Assembly (NCBI RefSeq): GCF_000519185.1
Contig: NZ_JAFA01000002.1
Span: 1-64,000 of the forward strand
DNA from: Paraburkholderia nodosa DSM 21604
GTDB taxonomy: Bacteria > Pseudomonadota > Gammaproteobacteria > Burkholderiales > Burkholderiaceae
Length of the DNA: 64,000 nucleotides
Direction: 5' to 3'
Numbering within the stretch: position 1 is the stretch's first letter; the number at the start of each line of letters is the position of its first letter. Shown here piece after piece: positions 23,711 to 32,322 of this stretch. The notes below the pieces were generated by a model. The model saw only the letters and a program-made list of their open reading frames with translations, was not told where the DNA came from and did not search any database. Both the position numbers and the translations under genes were made by a program.

Positions 23711-25972
23711 ATGCAAGCCCAGGTTGAAACCACCGTGGTCAACAACGAAACGGCCTCCCCGCTCGAAACCAGTTTCGGCGACGAGCAGCCGGTTGTCACC
23801 GTGCCGTATTCCAGTCTTCGCCCGTCGCCCCTCAATGTCCGCACGAAGCCCCTGTCCGGCATCGAGGGTCTCGCCGCCAGCATCCGCGCCAAGGGTCTGC
23901 TGCAAAACCTTGTCGTCCACACCATGAAGGGCTCGCGCAACAAGCGGCAGACCTACGGCGTATGCGGAGGCCGTCGACGCGAAGCCGCGCTCGACCTGCT
24001 GTTCGGGCAGAAGCACATCGCCGCCGACTACCCGGTGCCGGTGCGCATCGTCAGCGAAGGCGAAGCCCTCGCGATTTCGCTCATCGAGAACAGCGAACGC
24101 GAAGGACTCGACCCGTTCGACGTCCTGCGCGCATACCGCATGCTGGCCGGGGAAGGGCGAAGCGTCGATTACATCGCGGCGCTTTTCTCGGCCTCGCCGC
24201 TCACCGTCAAACGGCGCATGAAGCTCGCCAACGTATCGCCCAGACTGCTCACGCTGCTGCGTGAGGATGCGATCACCCTCGACCAGCTTGCCGCCCTCGC
24301 CCTCGCGGACGACCATGAAACGCAGGAGCATATCTGGTTCGACGCGAACGACTGGCAGCGCCAGCCCAACTACCTGCGGCAGGCCATCACCCGCGCCGAG
24401 ATCGACGCGAGTCGCAGCCGTCTCGTGCGCTTCGTCGGCCTCGCAGCCTATGAAGCGGCTGGCGGCTACGTGAGGCGCGACCTGTTCAGCGACGACGGGA
24501 ACGCCGGTTATATCGCCGACGCCGAACTGTTGCAGCGCCTCGTCGCGCAAAAGCTCGACGCCGCCGCTCAGGAAGTGCACGCGGAAGGCTGGGGCTGGAT
24601 CGAAACGCGCGTCGAGCGCGATTTTCTGGAACTGAACCGCTACGGGAGGCTTCGCCCGGTGCAACGTCCCTGTACGGAAGACGAGCAGCGGGAAATGGAC
24701 GTCCTCACCGCGCAGCAGGACGAACTCGCTGAGAAGTTCGAGGCGCTGTCGGAGGACGATGAAGACGCCTGGGAAGAAGCCGACCGGCTCAACGACGAAA
24801 TCGAACGCGTCAACGCCGCACTCATCGCCCTCGAAAGCCGCAGCGTGATATGGGAGGCGCAACAGATGGCCGAGGCGGGCGCATTCGTCATCGTCGGCCA
24901 GCAGGGCGAACTCGTCATCGAGCGCGGCCTCGTGCGCCGCGAGAACGCCAGCACGCTCGAAGCGGCGGGCGCACAGGTCGCCGGCACGCCCGATGCCGAA
25001 GCCGACGAGGCAGTTACCGCCATGGCACCGAAAATCCGGCCCGTTCACAACGCGAAGCTCTGCCAGCGCCTCACCGCGCACCGTACCGCAGCCGTGCACG
25101 CCGAACTCGTCGCGCAGCCGTCTGTGGCGCTCGCAGCCCTGCTGCATCAACTGGTGCCGAAGGCGTTTCCCGATCACTTCGGGCACACGTCTGCGCGCGA
25201 CTTCCTCGCGCTCACCGGCACGAACAACCAGGACAACCTGCTGCGCGCCGCCGACGATCTGCCCGCCAGCCCCGCGTGGAACGCCATCGAGGCGCAGCGC
25301 GCGCGCTGGATCGCGGAACTCCCCGCAAAACGGGCCGACCTGCTGCCGTGGCTGATCCAGCAGGACCCCGGCACAACGCTGCTCGACCTGCTCGCGTTCT
25401 GCACCGGCACGCTGCTCGACGGCATCGCGAGCGAAGAAAAGCCGCACACGATCAACGCCCTCGCGGGCGCGCTGAGCCTCGACATGACCCGGTACTGGAC
25501 GCCGACGCGCGCCACGTATTTCGATCATGTGAGCAAGGCACGCATCGCGGAAGTCGTGTCCGCAGCCGTCTCGCCCAAAGCCGCCGCCGATCTCGAAAAG
25601 ATGAAGAAAGCGGACGCGGCAGCCGCCGCCGAGCTTCGGCTCGCGAAGGCGGCCTGGCTCCCGGAAATCATCACCGATCGTGCGACCCCGGTCACCCCGT
25701 CATGGGAAAGCCGCAACAACAACGATAACGACGAGGATGAAGACCAAGGCGGTTGTGACCACGACAGCGCGGACACCGGGAACGGTGCGGATGAAACGCT
25801 GGACGACGAGCACGCCGACGCGGAACCGGATGCCGGGAACGGCACCGGACTCGTCAACGGCACGCCCACCGGCGAAAAAACCGCGCCCGTCGCCAGTCGC
25901 CCGCTCACGCCGTGGCCCTTTCCCACTGCCGACAACATGAACGGTGCGCAATCCGGCCCGCTCGCGGCTTAA
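23711..25972 (+). CDS. Large ParB/Spo0J-like nuclease-fold protein of plasmid type
   Basis: 753 aa. The N-terminal 200 residues are ParB-like: VPYSSLRPSPLNVRTKPL, GLAASIRAKGLLQNLVVHTM, the CGGRRREAALDLL box and AISLIENSEREGLDPFDVLR. An HTH follows (SVDYIAALFSASPLTVKRRM). A long middle region with a charged coiled-coil-like stretch (about 320-365, DEQREMDVLTAQQDELAEKF) and an acidic C-terminal tail (DNDEDEDQGG...) make it about twice the length of classic ParB. Such proteins accompany DUF932 on plasmids and ICEs. No ParA lies directly upstream; the ATPase at 26990-27682 is on the other strand. Confidence 0.9.
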   Translation: MQAQVETTVVNNETASPLETSFGDEQPVVTVPYSSLRPSPLNVRTKPLSGIEGLAASIRAKGLLQNLVVHTMKGSRNKRQTYGVCGGRRREAALDLLFGQKHIAADYPVPVRIVSEGEALAISLIENSEREGLDPFDVLRAYRMLAGEGRSVDYIAALFSASPLTVKRRMKLANVSPRLLTLLREDAITLDQLAALALADDHETQEHIWFDANDWQRQPNYLRQAITRAEIDASRSRLVRFVGLAAYEAAGGYVRRDLFSDDGNAGYIADAELLQRLVAQKLDAAAQEVHAEGWGWIETRVERDFLELNRYGRLRPVQRPCTEDEQREMDVLTAQQDELAEKFEALSEDDEDAWEEADRLNDEIERVNAALIALESRSVIWEAQQMAEAGAFVIVGQQGELVIERGLVRRENASTLEAAGAQVAGTPDAEADEAVTAMAPKIRPVHNAKLCQRLTAHRTAAVHAELVAQPSVALAALLHQLVPKAFPDHFGHTSARDFLALTGTNNQDNLLRAADDLPASPAWNAIEAQRARWIAELPAKRADLLPWLIQQDPGTTLLDLLAFCTGTLLDGIASEEKPHTINALAGALSLDMTRYWTPTRATYFDHVSKARIAEVVSAAVSPKAAADLEKMKKADAAAAAELRLAKAAWLPEIITDRATPVTPSWESRNNNDNDEDEDQGGCDHDSADTGNGADETLDDEHADAEPDAGNGTGLVNGTPTGEKTAPVASRPLTPWPFPTADNMNGAQSGPLAA

Positions 25973-26077
25973 CCCCATCCCTCGCCCCGGCAACGGGGCG
26001 AGGCACGCGGCAGACCCGCATTGCTACGTATTACCGTGTATTGCTGCCGTCTGCTTGCCTGAAGCGGAGAAATCACC

Positions 26078-26314
26078 ATGACCGACCAGATCCGCATGGC
26101 CGTACTCGCCACCAATACCGAAGGTGCGCCCGACCTCTACCTGACGTTTTTCGACCTGCAGTACAACGAAGGCCAGCACCACGGCATGCACTGGCCCGTG
26201 CCGGAGATGAAGGCTACCGGGCACCGATGATCGCCTTCGGCCCGAACGACGCAGCTTCGCTGCATGCTCCGCGACGCCGTCGCGTTCATGGACGGTGACA
26301 CCGGCGAGGTATGA
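26078..26314 (+). pseudogene. Small plasmid-type gene, apparently frameshifted
   Basis: An ATG at 26078 with GGAGA upstream encodes MTDQIRMAVLATNTEGAPDL followed by YLTFFDLQYNEGQHHG and stops at 26230. The next frame continues plausibly as GDEGYRAPMIAFGPNDAA, and the original frame then gives LRCMLRDAVAFMDGDTGEV to a stop at 26312. Two compensating shifts would restore one roughly 78-residue protein. I inferred this from coherence of the pieces, not from a comparison. The leftward gene 26137-26997 overlaps it antisense. Confidence 0.45.
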
Positions 26315-26997
26315 CCCATCCGGCTAGACGGCGCACCGTCTGCCCGCACCCTATGACTGCCCGCCCACCATCCGGCCAGCCCACCAGCACTCGCCGCCAC
26401 CAATATCGCGATCAGCCCACACGCGACCAGCCCATAGCATGCCCGCATGAGCCGCCGCATGACGACCCGTTCGAATGACGCGAGTGCCCCGTCAATCCGC
26501 TTCTGCTGTTCACGTGCAGCCACCGCCATCGCACCCACGAGCCGGTTTCCGGCGACGAGCGCAATCCGGTTCGTCGCGCGACGCGTGAGTCTGGTCAATG
26601 CCTCGTCACCCAGTGCGGCAAGCGCGGCGCGATAGCGCGCTTCGTGCTCGGCTGTCATCTCTTGCGCCAGTGTGATCGTTTCCTTGCACCGTGCGAGCGC
26701 CTCACGATGCTGCACCATGAGTGCCTCGGTCGCCGCGTACGCTTCGGCCCGCGCCGCATCCACCCCGCCCGCCCCCGCCTGCCGGATGCGCTCCGGTATG
26801 GCTTCATACAGCCGCGTGTAGTATTCGAGCACGGCCAGCACCGACCACAGCGCATCGTTGTCGCGCAGGTTCAGCGCCGCCGACACGCGGCGCATGCGCA
26901 GCAGGCTCGCGTCGTCCGGTGGTCCACCACTGACTTCGAGAAAAAGCCGCGCGAGCGGATCAGGCGGCCCCGTGCGCCGCGAACGACGCTCACGCAT
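26137..26997 (-). CDS. Transfer/stability operon membrane protein (TraM- or StbC-like position)
   Basis: 286 aa. Helical, Ala/Arg-rich N-terminal part (about 1-185) with likely coiled coil (VQHREALARCKETITLAQEM), then one transmembrane helix (CYGLVACGLIAILVAASAGG) near residue 200. The 75 residues after it are low-complexity and cysteine/serine-rich, overlap another gene antisense, and look like read-through, so the natural C-terminus may have been lost. Third gene of a leftward operon after an HTH-like protein and a ParA-type ATPase, an order like traK-traL-traM of IncP or stbABC of IncW plasmids. Family assignment is positional. Confidence 0.6.
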   Translation of the reverse strand: MRERRSRRTGPPDPLARLFLEVSGGPPDDASLLRMRRVSAALNLRDNDALWSVLAVLEYYTRLYEAIPERIRQAGAGGVDAARAEAYAATEALMVQHREALARCKETITLAQEMTAEHEARYRAALAALGDEALTRLTRRATNRIALVAGNRLVGAMAVAAREQQKRIDGALASFERVVMRRLMRACYGLVACGLIAILVAASAGGLAGWWAGSHRVRADGAPSSRMGHTSPVSPSMNATASRSMQRSCVVRAEGDHRCPVAFISGTGQCMPWCWPSLYCRSKNVR

Positions 26998-27682
26998 CGC
27001 CTGTCACCCGCGCGAACATCGCGTCGTAGCACGACCGCCAGCGCAACAACTCCGCGCGCTGCCCGATGGGGAGCGTCTCAACCGCCTTGCGCACCGACAG
27101 CCGCTGGCTGCGCAGGTCATCGGCAACGCGGTCGGCCAGTTCGGGAAAATCCAGTGACTTGCCTTTCGCCTCGATACTTTTGCGCAGTTTCGAATCCTGA
27201 TACAGCACGAAGCGCTCAGGTGTGCCGTAGTAGCCATTACGCACGACATGCACCGTCGCCTCGGGGAACGTCTCGCTGAACTGTCGCAACAGTTCGAGAC
27301 TGTCGCGCTGCCGGTTGATGACCCAGAATACGACGAGCCGCCGTCCGAGTTCATCGAGCGTACTGCTCAGGGTCGCTCCGTATCGTGTGACGCCATCCTG
27401 ATTGCGCGCCGCCGTGCTGACCACCACGACCGCATCGCGGTGCACGTCACAGTAGTTCACGAAATCGATCCATCCCCCGGCCTTGTCCAGATCGAACGAA
27501 GCGCAATCGAGTTCCTCGTGGACCGCGCGCATCACGTCCGGGTTCGACGTATCGTTTTCCACCAGCACGGTATTCACGCCCCGCCGCTGCAGGTAGTCCA
27601 CCAGCGCGAGCGCGACCACACTCTTGCCGACACCGCCCTTGCCACCGCCAACGAGATAGATAGGATTGACTGTCGTGTTCAT
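26990..27682 (-). CDS. ParA/MinD-type P-loop ATPase (TraL/StbB-like)
   Basis: 230 aa. Deviant Walker A at the N-terminus (YLVGGGKGGVGKSVVALALV) with the signature lysine, then DYLQRRGVNTVLVENDTSNP (A'), and VVVVSTAARNQDGV in the Walker B area. In IncP plasmids TraL and in R388 StbB are ATPases of this class encoded next to oriT. GGGAG precedes the ATG by 6 bases; start 9 bp after the upstream gene, and stop overlapping the next start, so it is an operon of three. Confidence 0.85.
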   Translation of the reverse strand: MNTTVNPIYLVGGGKGGVGKSVVALALVDYLQRRGVNTVLVENDTSNPDVMRAVHEELDCASFDLDKAGGWIDFVNYCDVHRDAVVVVSTAARNQDGVTRYGATLSSTLDELGRRLVVFWVINRQRDSLELLRQFSETFPEATVHVVRNGYYGTPERFVLYQDSKLRKSIEAKGKSLDFPELADRVADDLRSQRLSVRKAVETLPIGQRAELLRWRSCYDAMFARVTGDA

Positions 27683-27691
27683 GGCGGCTCC

Positions 27692-28147
27692 CTACAGATC
27701 GTCGGAATCGGGCCGGATTGCGAATCCGAGCGTGCCCTGCACCGGCATGAGTTGTCTGGTTACGGTCTTTCCCCCGTCCTTGCGGACCTGATTCGTGTGT
27801 GACGGATCGCCTGGCGCGCGCGGCGATGACGCACTACCTGTGCCCGTCGCGCGCGCGCCCGATGACGCGCGAGTGCTGCCACTTCCGGCACCGCTGCCCT
27901 TTCCGGCTGCGCGCAGCGCATAGCGGATCGTGCCCGCCGTGATCTCGATTCCCTGCGACTTCGCCTGCTCCGCGATCTGCTCCAGCGTATAGCCCTTCGC
28001 CTGTGCCGCGCGCACACGTGCGCGTATCTCCTTCATCGCCTCGCGCACCGGGACACTGCGCCCGGCATCCGGTTTCTCAGGCAACGCATCGAGCGCGCTC
28101 GCAAACGCCTCCCATTGCGACTTCGTATAACCCTTTGCGACAGGCAT
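27692..28147 (-). CDS. HTH-like transfer/partition protein (TraK/StbA-like position)
   Basis: 151 aa. A basic N-terminal part (MPVAKGYTKSQWEAFASALD, REAMKEIRARVRAAQAKGYT) leads into a helix-turn-helix-like segment (LEQIAEQAKSQGIEITAGTI, RYALR), then a low-complexity Ser/Gly/Ala linker. It is the first gene of the leftward operon and borders the repeat-rich gene-free region that holds the nic-like sequence, which is where oriT-binding TraK or StbA would be encoded. GGGAGG precedes the ATG at 28147. The longer frame to 28312 is not used. Confidence 0.7.
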   Translation of the reverse strand: MPVAKGYTKSQWEAFASALDALPEKPDAGRSVPVREAMKEIRARVRAAQAKGYTLEQIAEQAKSQGIEITAGTIRYALRAAGKGSGAGSGSTRASSGARATGTGSASSPRAPGDPSHTNQVRKDGGKTVTRQLMPVQGTLGFAIRPDSDDL

Positions 28148-28719
28148 GCTCACCCTCCCGCGCACGCCGTGACACACGGCCCTGTCGTTATCGTGCGCAG
28201 CGCGAGCGCACGCGTCAAGCGCGTCTTTCGCAGAGGAAACGCACACGGGAAGCGATGGGAACGCACGGGAACACGCGAGAACAACGCACTTTTTTGCGCA
28301 CGTCGCACGCATGCAACAGCCACATGTTCAGGCACGACCGATCGCACCGGATGCGTGCAATGTTCGCGCTTCATGCGCTGCGACAACGCACAGCCATTTA
28401 CCTTCAGTACACCGCGCCTTGGCTCCGGCAAGGCAAGTTTGAGGCATCAGGTGACGCGACCGGTGGCACCCGGGCAACGCAGCAGGTGCGCATCCCGGTT
28501 CGCACCCGCTCACGCCAGCTGTAGGCACCCGGCTGCATGTATCCAGCTCACTGTATGTAGATGTGAACTGTCCTGTTTGCGACACGGGAACACGCACGAG
28601 ATCGCTCGATTCATCCGCACCGGGTTCGCAGTTTTCAGGACAGGGCAAGCACACTGCGGTATGCAGGTTCGACGCACGATGAAGGACACCAGATCGCACA
28701 CCATCGCGCACAGGGTTGC
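28148..28719. other. Gene-free, short-repeat-rich DNA upstream of transfer operon
   Basis: No credible gene on either strand. Several short motifs recur, notably ACGGGAACACGC-like (about 28225-28280 and again near 28585) and GGTTCGCA-like (28498, 28623, and twice at 28784-28801). Such composition is usual for origin or oriT regions of plasmids. Confidence 0.5.
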
Positions 28720-28867
28720 GCGACCTTTACGTACTCGCGTACGCACCGCGCTGACGCTGAACGAGCGACCTCTACGCAAACAGTTCGCACGCGGTTCGCA
28801 CCTGATCGTGCAGGGCCTGAACACGCGGCTTACGCGGGAATGGCGACCTCTGCGCAAAACGTTTACG
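28720..28867 (+). repeat. Three direct repeats of GCGACCTYTRCGCAAA type
   Basis: Copies begin at 28720 (GCGACCTTTACG), 28765 (GCGACCTCTACGCAAACAGT) and 28843 (GCGACCTCTGCGCAAAACGT). The last two match over nearly 20 positions; spacing is 45 and 78 bp. They could be binding sites for the HTH-like or ParB-like proteins encoded nearby. Confidence 0.7.
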
Positions 28868-28894
28868 CCGGGCGACAAAAAACACACAGAAAAC

Positions 28895-28925
28895 ACGGTA
28901 CTGCAGGATAGGCTGGTGCCGGTTT
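28895..28925 (-). other. Candidate oriT nic region, IncP/MOBP-like
   Basis: The minus strand reads CCTATCCTGC at 28912-28903. This equals the RP4 nic core, and fits the MOBP consensus YATCCTG/Y with the cut expected between 28904 and 28903. A related ATCCTGC occurs again on the minus strand around 28957-28963. The clear inverted repeat that flanks nic in RP4 is not obvious here. No relaxase gene is present in the window. Confidence 0.45.
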
Positions 28926-29535
28926 GGGGCGCCTTGTACATCACGCTGGTACTCGGAGCAGGATGGTACTAGCCTTGCGCTTCTCAGCAAGTACTCTCAC
29001 GTAGACCGGGATCTCATTGCGAATTTCAGCAAGTATAGCCGGGCGGTTCTACTTGAATGCAGGCGAGATAATCGTCGAAATGAGTTGCGCGACTGCGAGA
29101 TGCGTTGCCTCCGGGATACCCGATCTCCCGTTTAGTCAACGGCACCCATCGAATCGGATGCCCCCAAGCCGCCATCCCGACGCATCGCTGGTCGCCTTCC
29201 GCCGCTCTGCGACCGGCTCAGGGCCGATGTGGTTCGCTCCGCCTTCAGTGCAGCGGATTTGCACCGCTCACCCCGCAGATCGCGCGACAGACTCAGAATT
29301 TATGACCGGCGGTGCAATTCATATGGGGGCATTCGCCCGCGGCTCGCTTACATTGGCGCCCAACCTACAAAAAGCTTGATGTCTGGAGACAGTTCATGCC
29401 CGTTGTCGACGATACGTTCGCGCGTGACCGGGTCCGACGATGATCATCCATTCGAGGCACATTTTGAATGGCCAGCCATGGCGGGCCGGATTGAAATGGG
29501 TGGGTTATCCGAACTAGCCTTTAAGGAACACCGTA
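28926..29535. other. Intergenic between transfer relic and chemoreceptor
   Basis: About 600 bp without a supportable gene. Short frames exist but have no ribosome site or motif. The chemoreceptor's AAGGAA ribosome site lies at its right end; no flagellar sigma-28 promoter could be recognised with confidence. Confidence 0.5.
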
Positions 29536-31053
29536 ATGGGTCTTTCCATAAAATCGCGCCTCGCAGTGACGACGGGTTTGTTATCCGTACTGCTGCTAAT
29601 TGTCGGGATCGTTGGCATAGCCGGCATGACCTACAGTGACGACGGCAATCTCGATACGTACACAAACAAACTGCCAAGCGCCATTTTGATTAGCGAAGCC
29701 GAACTCAGCCTGCAGCGTGAGCGTACGGCACTTCTGCGTGGCGCCAGCGACATTTCTTCGGATGACAACATCCAGCAAACCGTCGCGCACGAGAAGAACT
29801 TTCGCGCAATGGCCCACAAGGCGCTCAACGGATACATAAAGCTGCCGCACTCGGCAGGCGAAGCTGAACTCGCGCGCGAGTTAATGGCTCAGCGCACGAC
29901 GATGGACAACAGCCTCGACGAATTCGCACAAGCGCTGCTCGCGAAGGACAGTGCTCGCATCATGCGGTCCGCGCTCGAAAACAACACGTTGTACGGCAAA
30001 TATCACAGCAGCAGCGTCAAATTACGCGCATTGCAGGTAAAAGAAGCGCAGGAGCAGTTCGAGACTGAGCAGCACTGGTATGCCGTGTTGCGCCTCGTCG
30101 CCTTCGCCTCGCTGGTGTTGGGCTTGGCGACTGCTGTCGGCAGCTTTTTGAGTCTGCGCCGCGCCGTCGCACAGCCGCTGAGCGAAGCGCTTGCGCACTT
30201 CGAGCAGATCGCGCAGGGCAATCTAACATGCCCGGTTTCGCTCAAATCGCATGACGAGATGGGCCGGTTGCTGCGTGGCATAGCGGACATGCAGGAGCGT
30301 CTGCGTCAGACGGTTCGCGATTTGCACCACGCCAGCGAGGCCATAGCGTTAGCCAGCGGCGAAGCGGCTGCGGGCAACCAGGATCTCTCGGCGCGCACCG
30401 AAGAACAAGCGGCCTCGTTGGAGGAAACGGCGGCGAGCCTGGAAGAGTTGACCTCGACCGTCAAGCACAATAGTGACAGCGCGCACGACGCAAGACAAAT
30501 GGCGTCCACGGCACGCGACGTGACTCTGGCCGGAAGCCGCCTGGTTGCGGAAGTTGTCGAGACCATGAACGGCATTAGCGATAGCGCGATCAAGATTGCC
30601 GAAATCACCAGCATGATTGAAGGCATTGCATTCCAAACCAATATCCTTGCCTTGAACGCCGCAGTTGAGGCTGCTCGTGCCGGCGAAAACGGCCGCGGAT
30701 TCGCCGTGGTGGCCTCGGAAGTCCGCTCGCTGGCACAGCGCTCGAGCACGGCGGCAAAGGAGATCAAGGACCTGATTGGCACTTCTGTCGAGCGTGTGCG
30801 AATGGGTAGCGAACTCGTTGTCCGTAACGGTAGTGCGATGGACCAGATCAGCCTGTCCATCCAGCGCGTGTATGACATTGTCGGTGAAATCGCCAACGCT
30901 TCGGAGGAGCAGAGTCGCGGCATCGAGCAAGTGAATCAGGCGATCTCGCAAATGGACGGCGTTACCCAGCAGAATGCCGCGTTGGTCGAGCAAGCCGCGG
31001 CGGCGGCCATGTCGCTGGAAGATCAGTCGAGCAAGCTGCGCAAGATTGTGTAA
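29536..31053 (+). CDS. Methyl-accepting chemotaxis protein
   Basis: 505 aa inner-membrane chemoreceptor. TM1 at about 10-30 ([20 protein letters not shown]), a helical Tar-type periplasmic domain (about 31-185), TM2 ([20 protein letters not shown]), HAMP, then a cytoplasmic hairpin with the invariant [40 protein letters not shown] tip. No C-terminal pentapeptide for CheR/CheB is present; it ends SSKLRKIV. The ligand is unknown. Start has AAGGAA 7 bases upstream. Not part of an operon. Confidence 0.95.
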   Translation: MGLSIKSRLAVTTGLLSVLLLIVGIVGIAGMTYSDDGNLDTYTNKLPSAILISEAELSLQRERTALLRGASDISSDDNIQQTVAHEKNFRAMAHKALNGYIKLPHSAGEAELARELMAQRTTMDNSLDEFAQALLAKDSARIMRSALENNTLYGKYHSSSVKLRALQVKEAQEQFETEQHWYAVLRLVAFASLVLGLATAVGSFLSLRRAVAQPLSEALAHFEQIAQGNLTCPVSLKSHDEMGRLLRGIADMQERLRQTVRDLHHASEAIALASGEAAAGNQDLSARTEEQAASLEETAASLEELTSTVKHNSDSAHDARQMASTARDVTLAGSRLVAEVVETMNGISDSAIKIAEITSMIEGIAFQTNILALNAAVEAARAGENGRGFAVVASEVRSLAQRSSTAAKEIKDLIGTSVERVRMGSELVVRNGSAMDQISLSIQRVYDIVGEIANASEEQSRGIEQVNQAISQMDGVTQQNAALVEQAAAAAMSLEDQSSKLRKIV

Positions 31054-31094
31054 GGCTTTACGACAGACCACGCGACATCCTGATGCTGAGCGCC

Positions 31095-31199
31095 TTATTG
31101 GGAGCCCTTCAAGGACGCCACATAGCGCGCTACTTCCCGAACGTCGTCTGCATTTAGAGGCGTAGGAAACAATCTGGGCATGATGGCCGATCGCGCCCG
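31095..31199 (-). pseudogene. Cytochrome c C-terminal fragment
   Basis: On the minus strand the frame ending at TAA (31095-31097) reads MPRLFPTPLNADDVREVARY, then VASLKGSQ, the typical distal end of small class I cytochromes c (M.....L...DV..VA.YV.SL). The haem-binding CXXCH part is absent because homology stops at about 31199, where an amidase fragment begins on the other strand. Confidence 0.65.
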
Positions 31200-31861
31200 A
31201 ATGTGCGTTTCGATATCCGCTGTTTGGTCACGGCTGGAAATGCGGGTCGCGCGCATGCACCCTTCCGCGCCCAAGGGCCTGCGCCTCGCGGCACTTTCGA
31301 ACTACGTGTCCGAAGGCATGGACGCGCACGTCGCCCGCACCTGGGAAGCCACGCTCACGCGCCTCTCGCGAGCGGACATCCAGGTTGCCTTGCTGCACCT
31401 GCCGTCGCTGGAGGCGCTGCCCGCCATCAAACGCATCGGCTTCTCGCCGATCGGGGCCTACACGGCGCACCGTAGCCGGCTCCAAGCACATGCTCAGCAC
31501 CACTACCCGCGCGTGCTCGCGCGCATCCGCCTGGGCGAAACGGCGAGCGCAGCGGCAATGTCACAGGCGCGCGCTGCGCTCGCGAGCTTCGATGCCTTCC
31601 TCATTGCGACCGTGCCCATGGCCGCCCGACATCGCAGCGCTCGAAGCCGACCTGGCGCACTTCGCGGAAACGAACGCGCTCGTGTTGCGCAATCCCTCGG
31701 TGATGAATTTCCTCGACGGATGCGCGGTATCGCTGCCGTGCGCGCCGCGCGGCAAGGCGCCGGTAGGCTTGAGCGTGGCGGGGCTCGCCGAGAGCGACGC
31801 GCACGTGCCGAGCGTTGCCGCCGCGCTTGAAAGCGTATTGCAGAACGCGAACGCCGCCTGA
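31200..31861 (+). pseudogene. Amidase-family C-terminal fragment with frameshift
   Basis: One frame gives VSEGMDAHVARTWEATLTRL, SRADIQVALLHLPSLEALPA and ASFDAFLIATVP. After about 31620 the continuation (IAALEADLAHFAETNALVLR, NPSVMNFLDGCAVSLPCAPR, APVGLSVAGLAESD) is in another frame and ends at 31861. This is the distal third of an amidase-signature enzyme (AtzF/AllF-like); the catalytic Ser-Ser-Lys core is missing. Truncated at the same joint as the cytochrome c fragment, it is a deletion scar. Confidence 0.8.
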
Positions 31862-31938
31862 TGCACGGCGGCGCCCGCCCCGATCGGCTAAGATACGGCT
31901 CCACAAACGCCATTTATCGAACCAACGGAGTGTTTTCA

Positions 31939-32280
31939 GTGATTCAGGCAATTCAACCGGGCGCCGTCTTCAAGGACAATCTCGCACTGCTGCCGGGCAT
32001 CGACGGCATCGAGCGCATCGATCTCGTGGACGCTCAGGGCAACGTGGCCGCGAGCATCGAGAACAAGCCCGGCAAGCAGGGCTCGCTCGCGGTCTACCAC
32101 TATCTGCGCGAAGCCTTCGGCACGCTCGACACCAACGCGGCCGAGCATGGCCTCGCCGTGTTCGCCGAGCACACCGCCGACGCGCGCAACCGCCCGGGCG
32201 CGCACCCGAACGTCGATCGCCTGCTGGAAATCGCGGCAGGCGGCCCGACGCTGCGCATCGACGTGATCGCCGCAGCCTGA
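31939..32280 (+). CDS. DUF2322 family protein
   Basis: 113 aa. Sequence IQAIQPGAVFKDNLALLPGI, then NVAASIENKPGKQGSLAVYH and GLAVFAEHTADARNRPGAHP is characteristic of the small conserved DUF2322 family of proteobacteria; function unknown. The start is taken as GTG at 31939, which follows GGAG by 8 bases and gives the family's usual length; a frame with an ATG at 31861 adds an unrelated N-terminus over the amidase stop. Monocistronic and convergent with the MFS gene. Confidence 0.85.
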   Translation: MIQAIQPGAVFKDNLALLPGIDGIERIDLVDAQGNVAASIENKPGKQGSLAVYHYLREAFGTLDTNAAEHGLAVFAEHTADARNRPGAHPNVDRLLEIAAGGPTLRIDVIAAA

Positions 32281-32294
32281 GCGTTGGCTTCGCG

Positions 32295-32314
32295 GGCGTG
32301 CCGGCCGGCACGCC
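32295..32314. terminator. Perfect 20-bp palindrome between convergent genes
   Basis: GGCGTGCCGG followed by its exact complement CCGGCACGCC, located 14 bp after the DUF2322 stop and 8 bp from the MFS stop. Position suggests a bidirectional terminator; there is no T tract, so it may need Rho. Confidence 0.5.
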
Positions 32315-32322
32315 ACTCTCCC

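Noticed and set aside
23705..25528. 607-aa open frame on the minus strand
   Set aside because: Antisense shadow of the ParB-like gene, whose domain motifs and ribosome site are clear.
28720..28867. CRISPR array
   Set aside because: Repeats are only three, differ in sequence and are irregularly spaced; no cas gene is present. No CRISPR array was seen elsewhere in the window.
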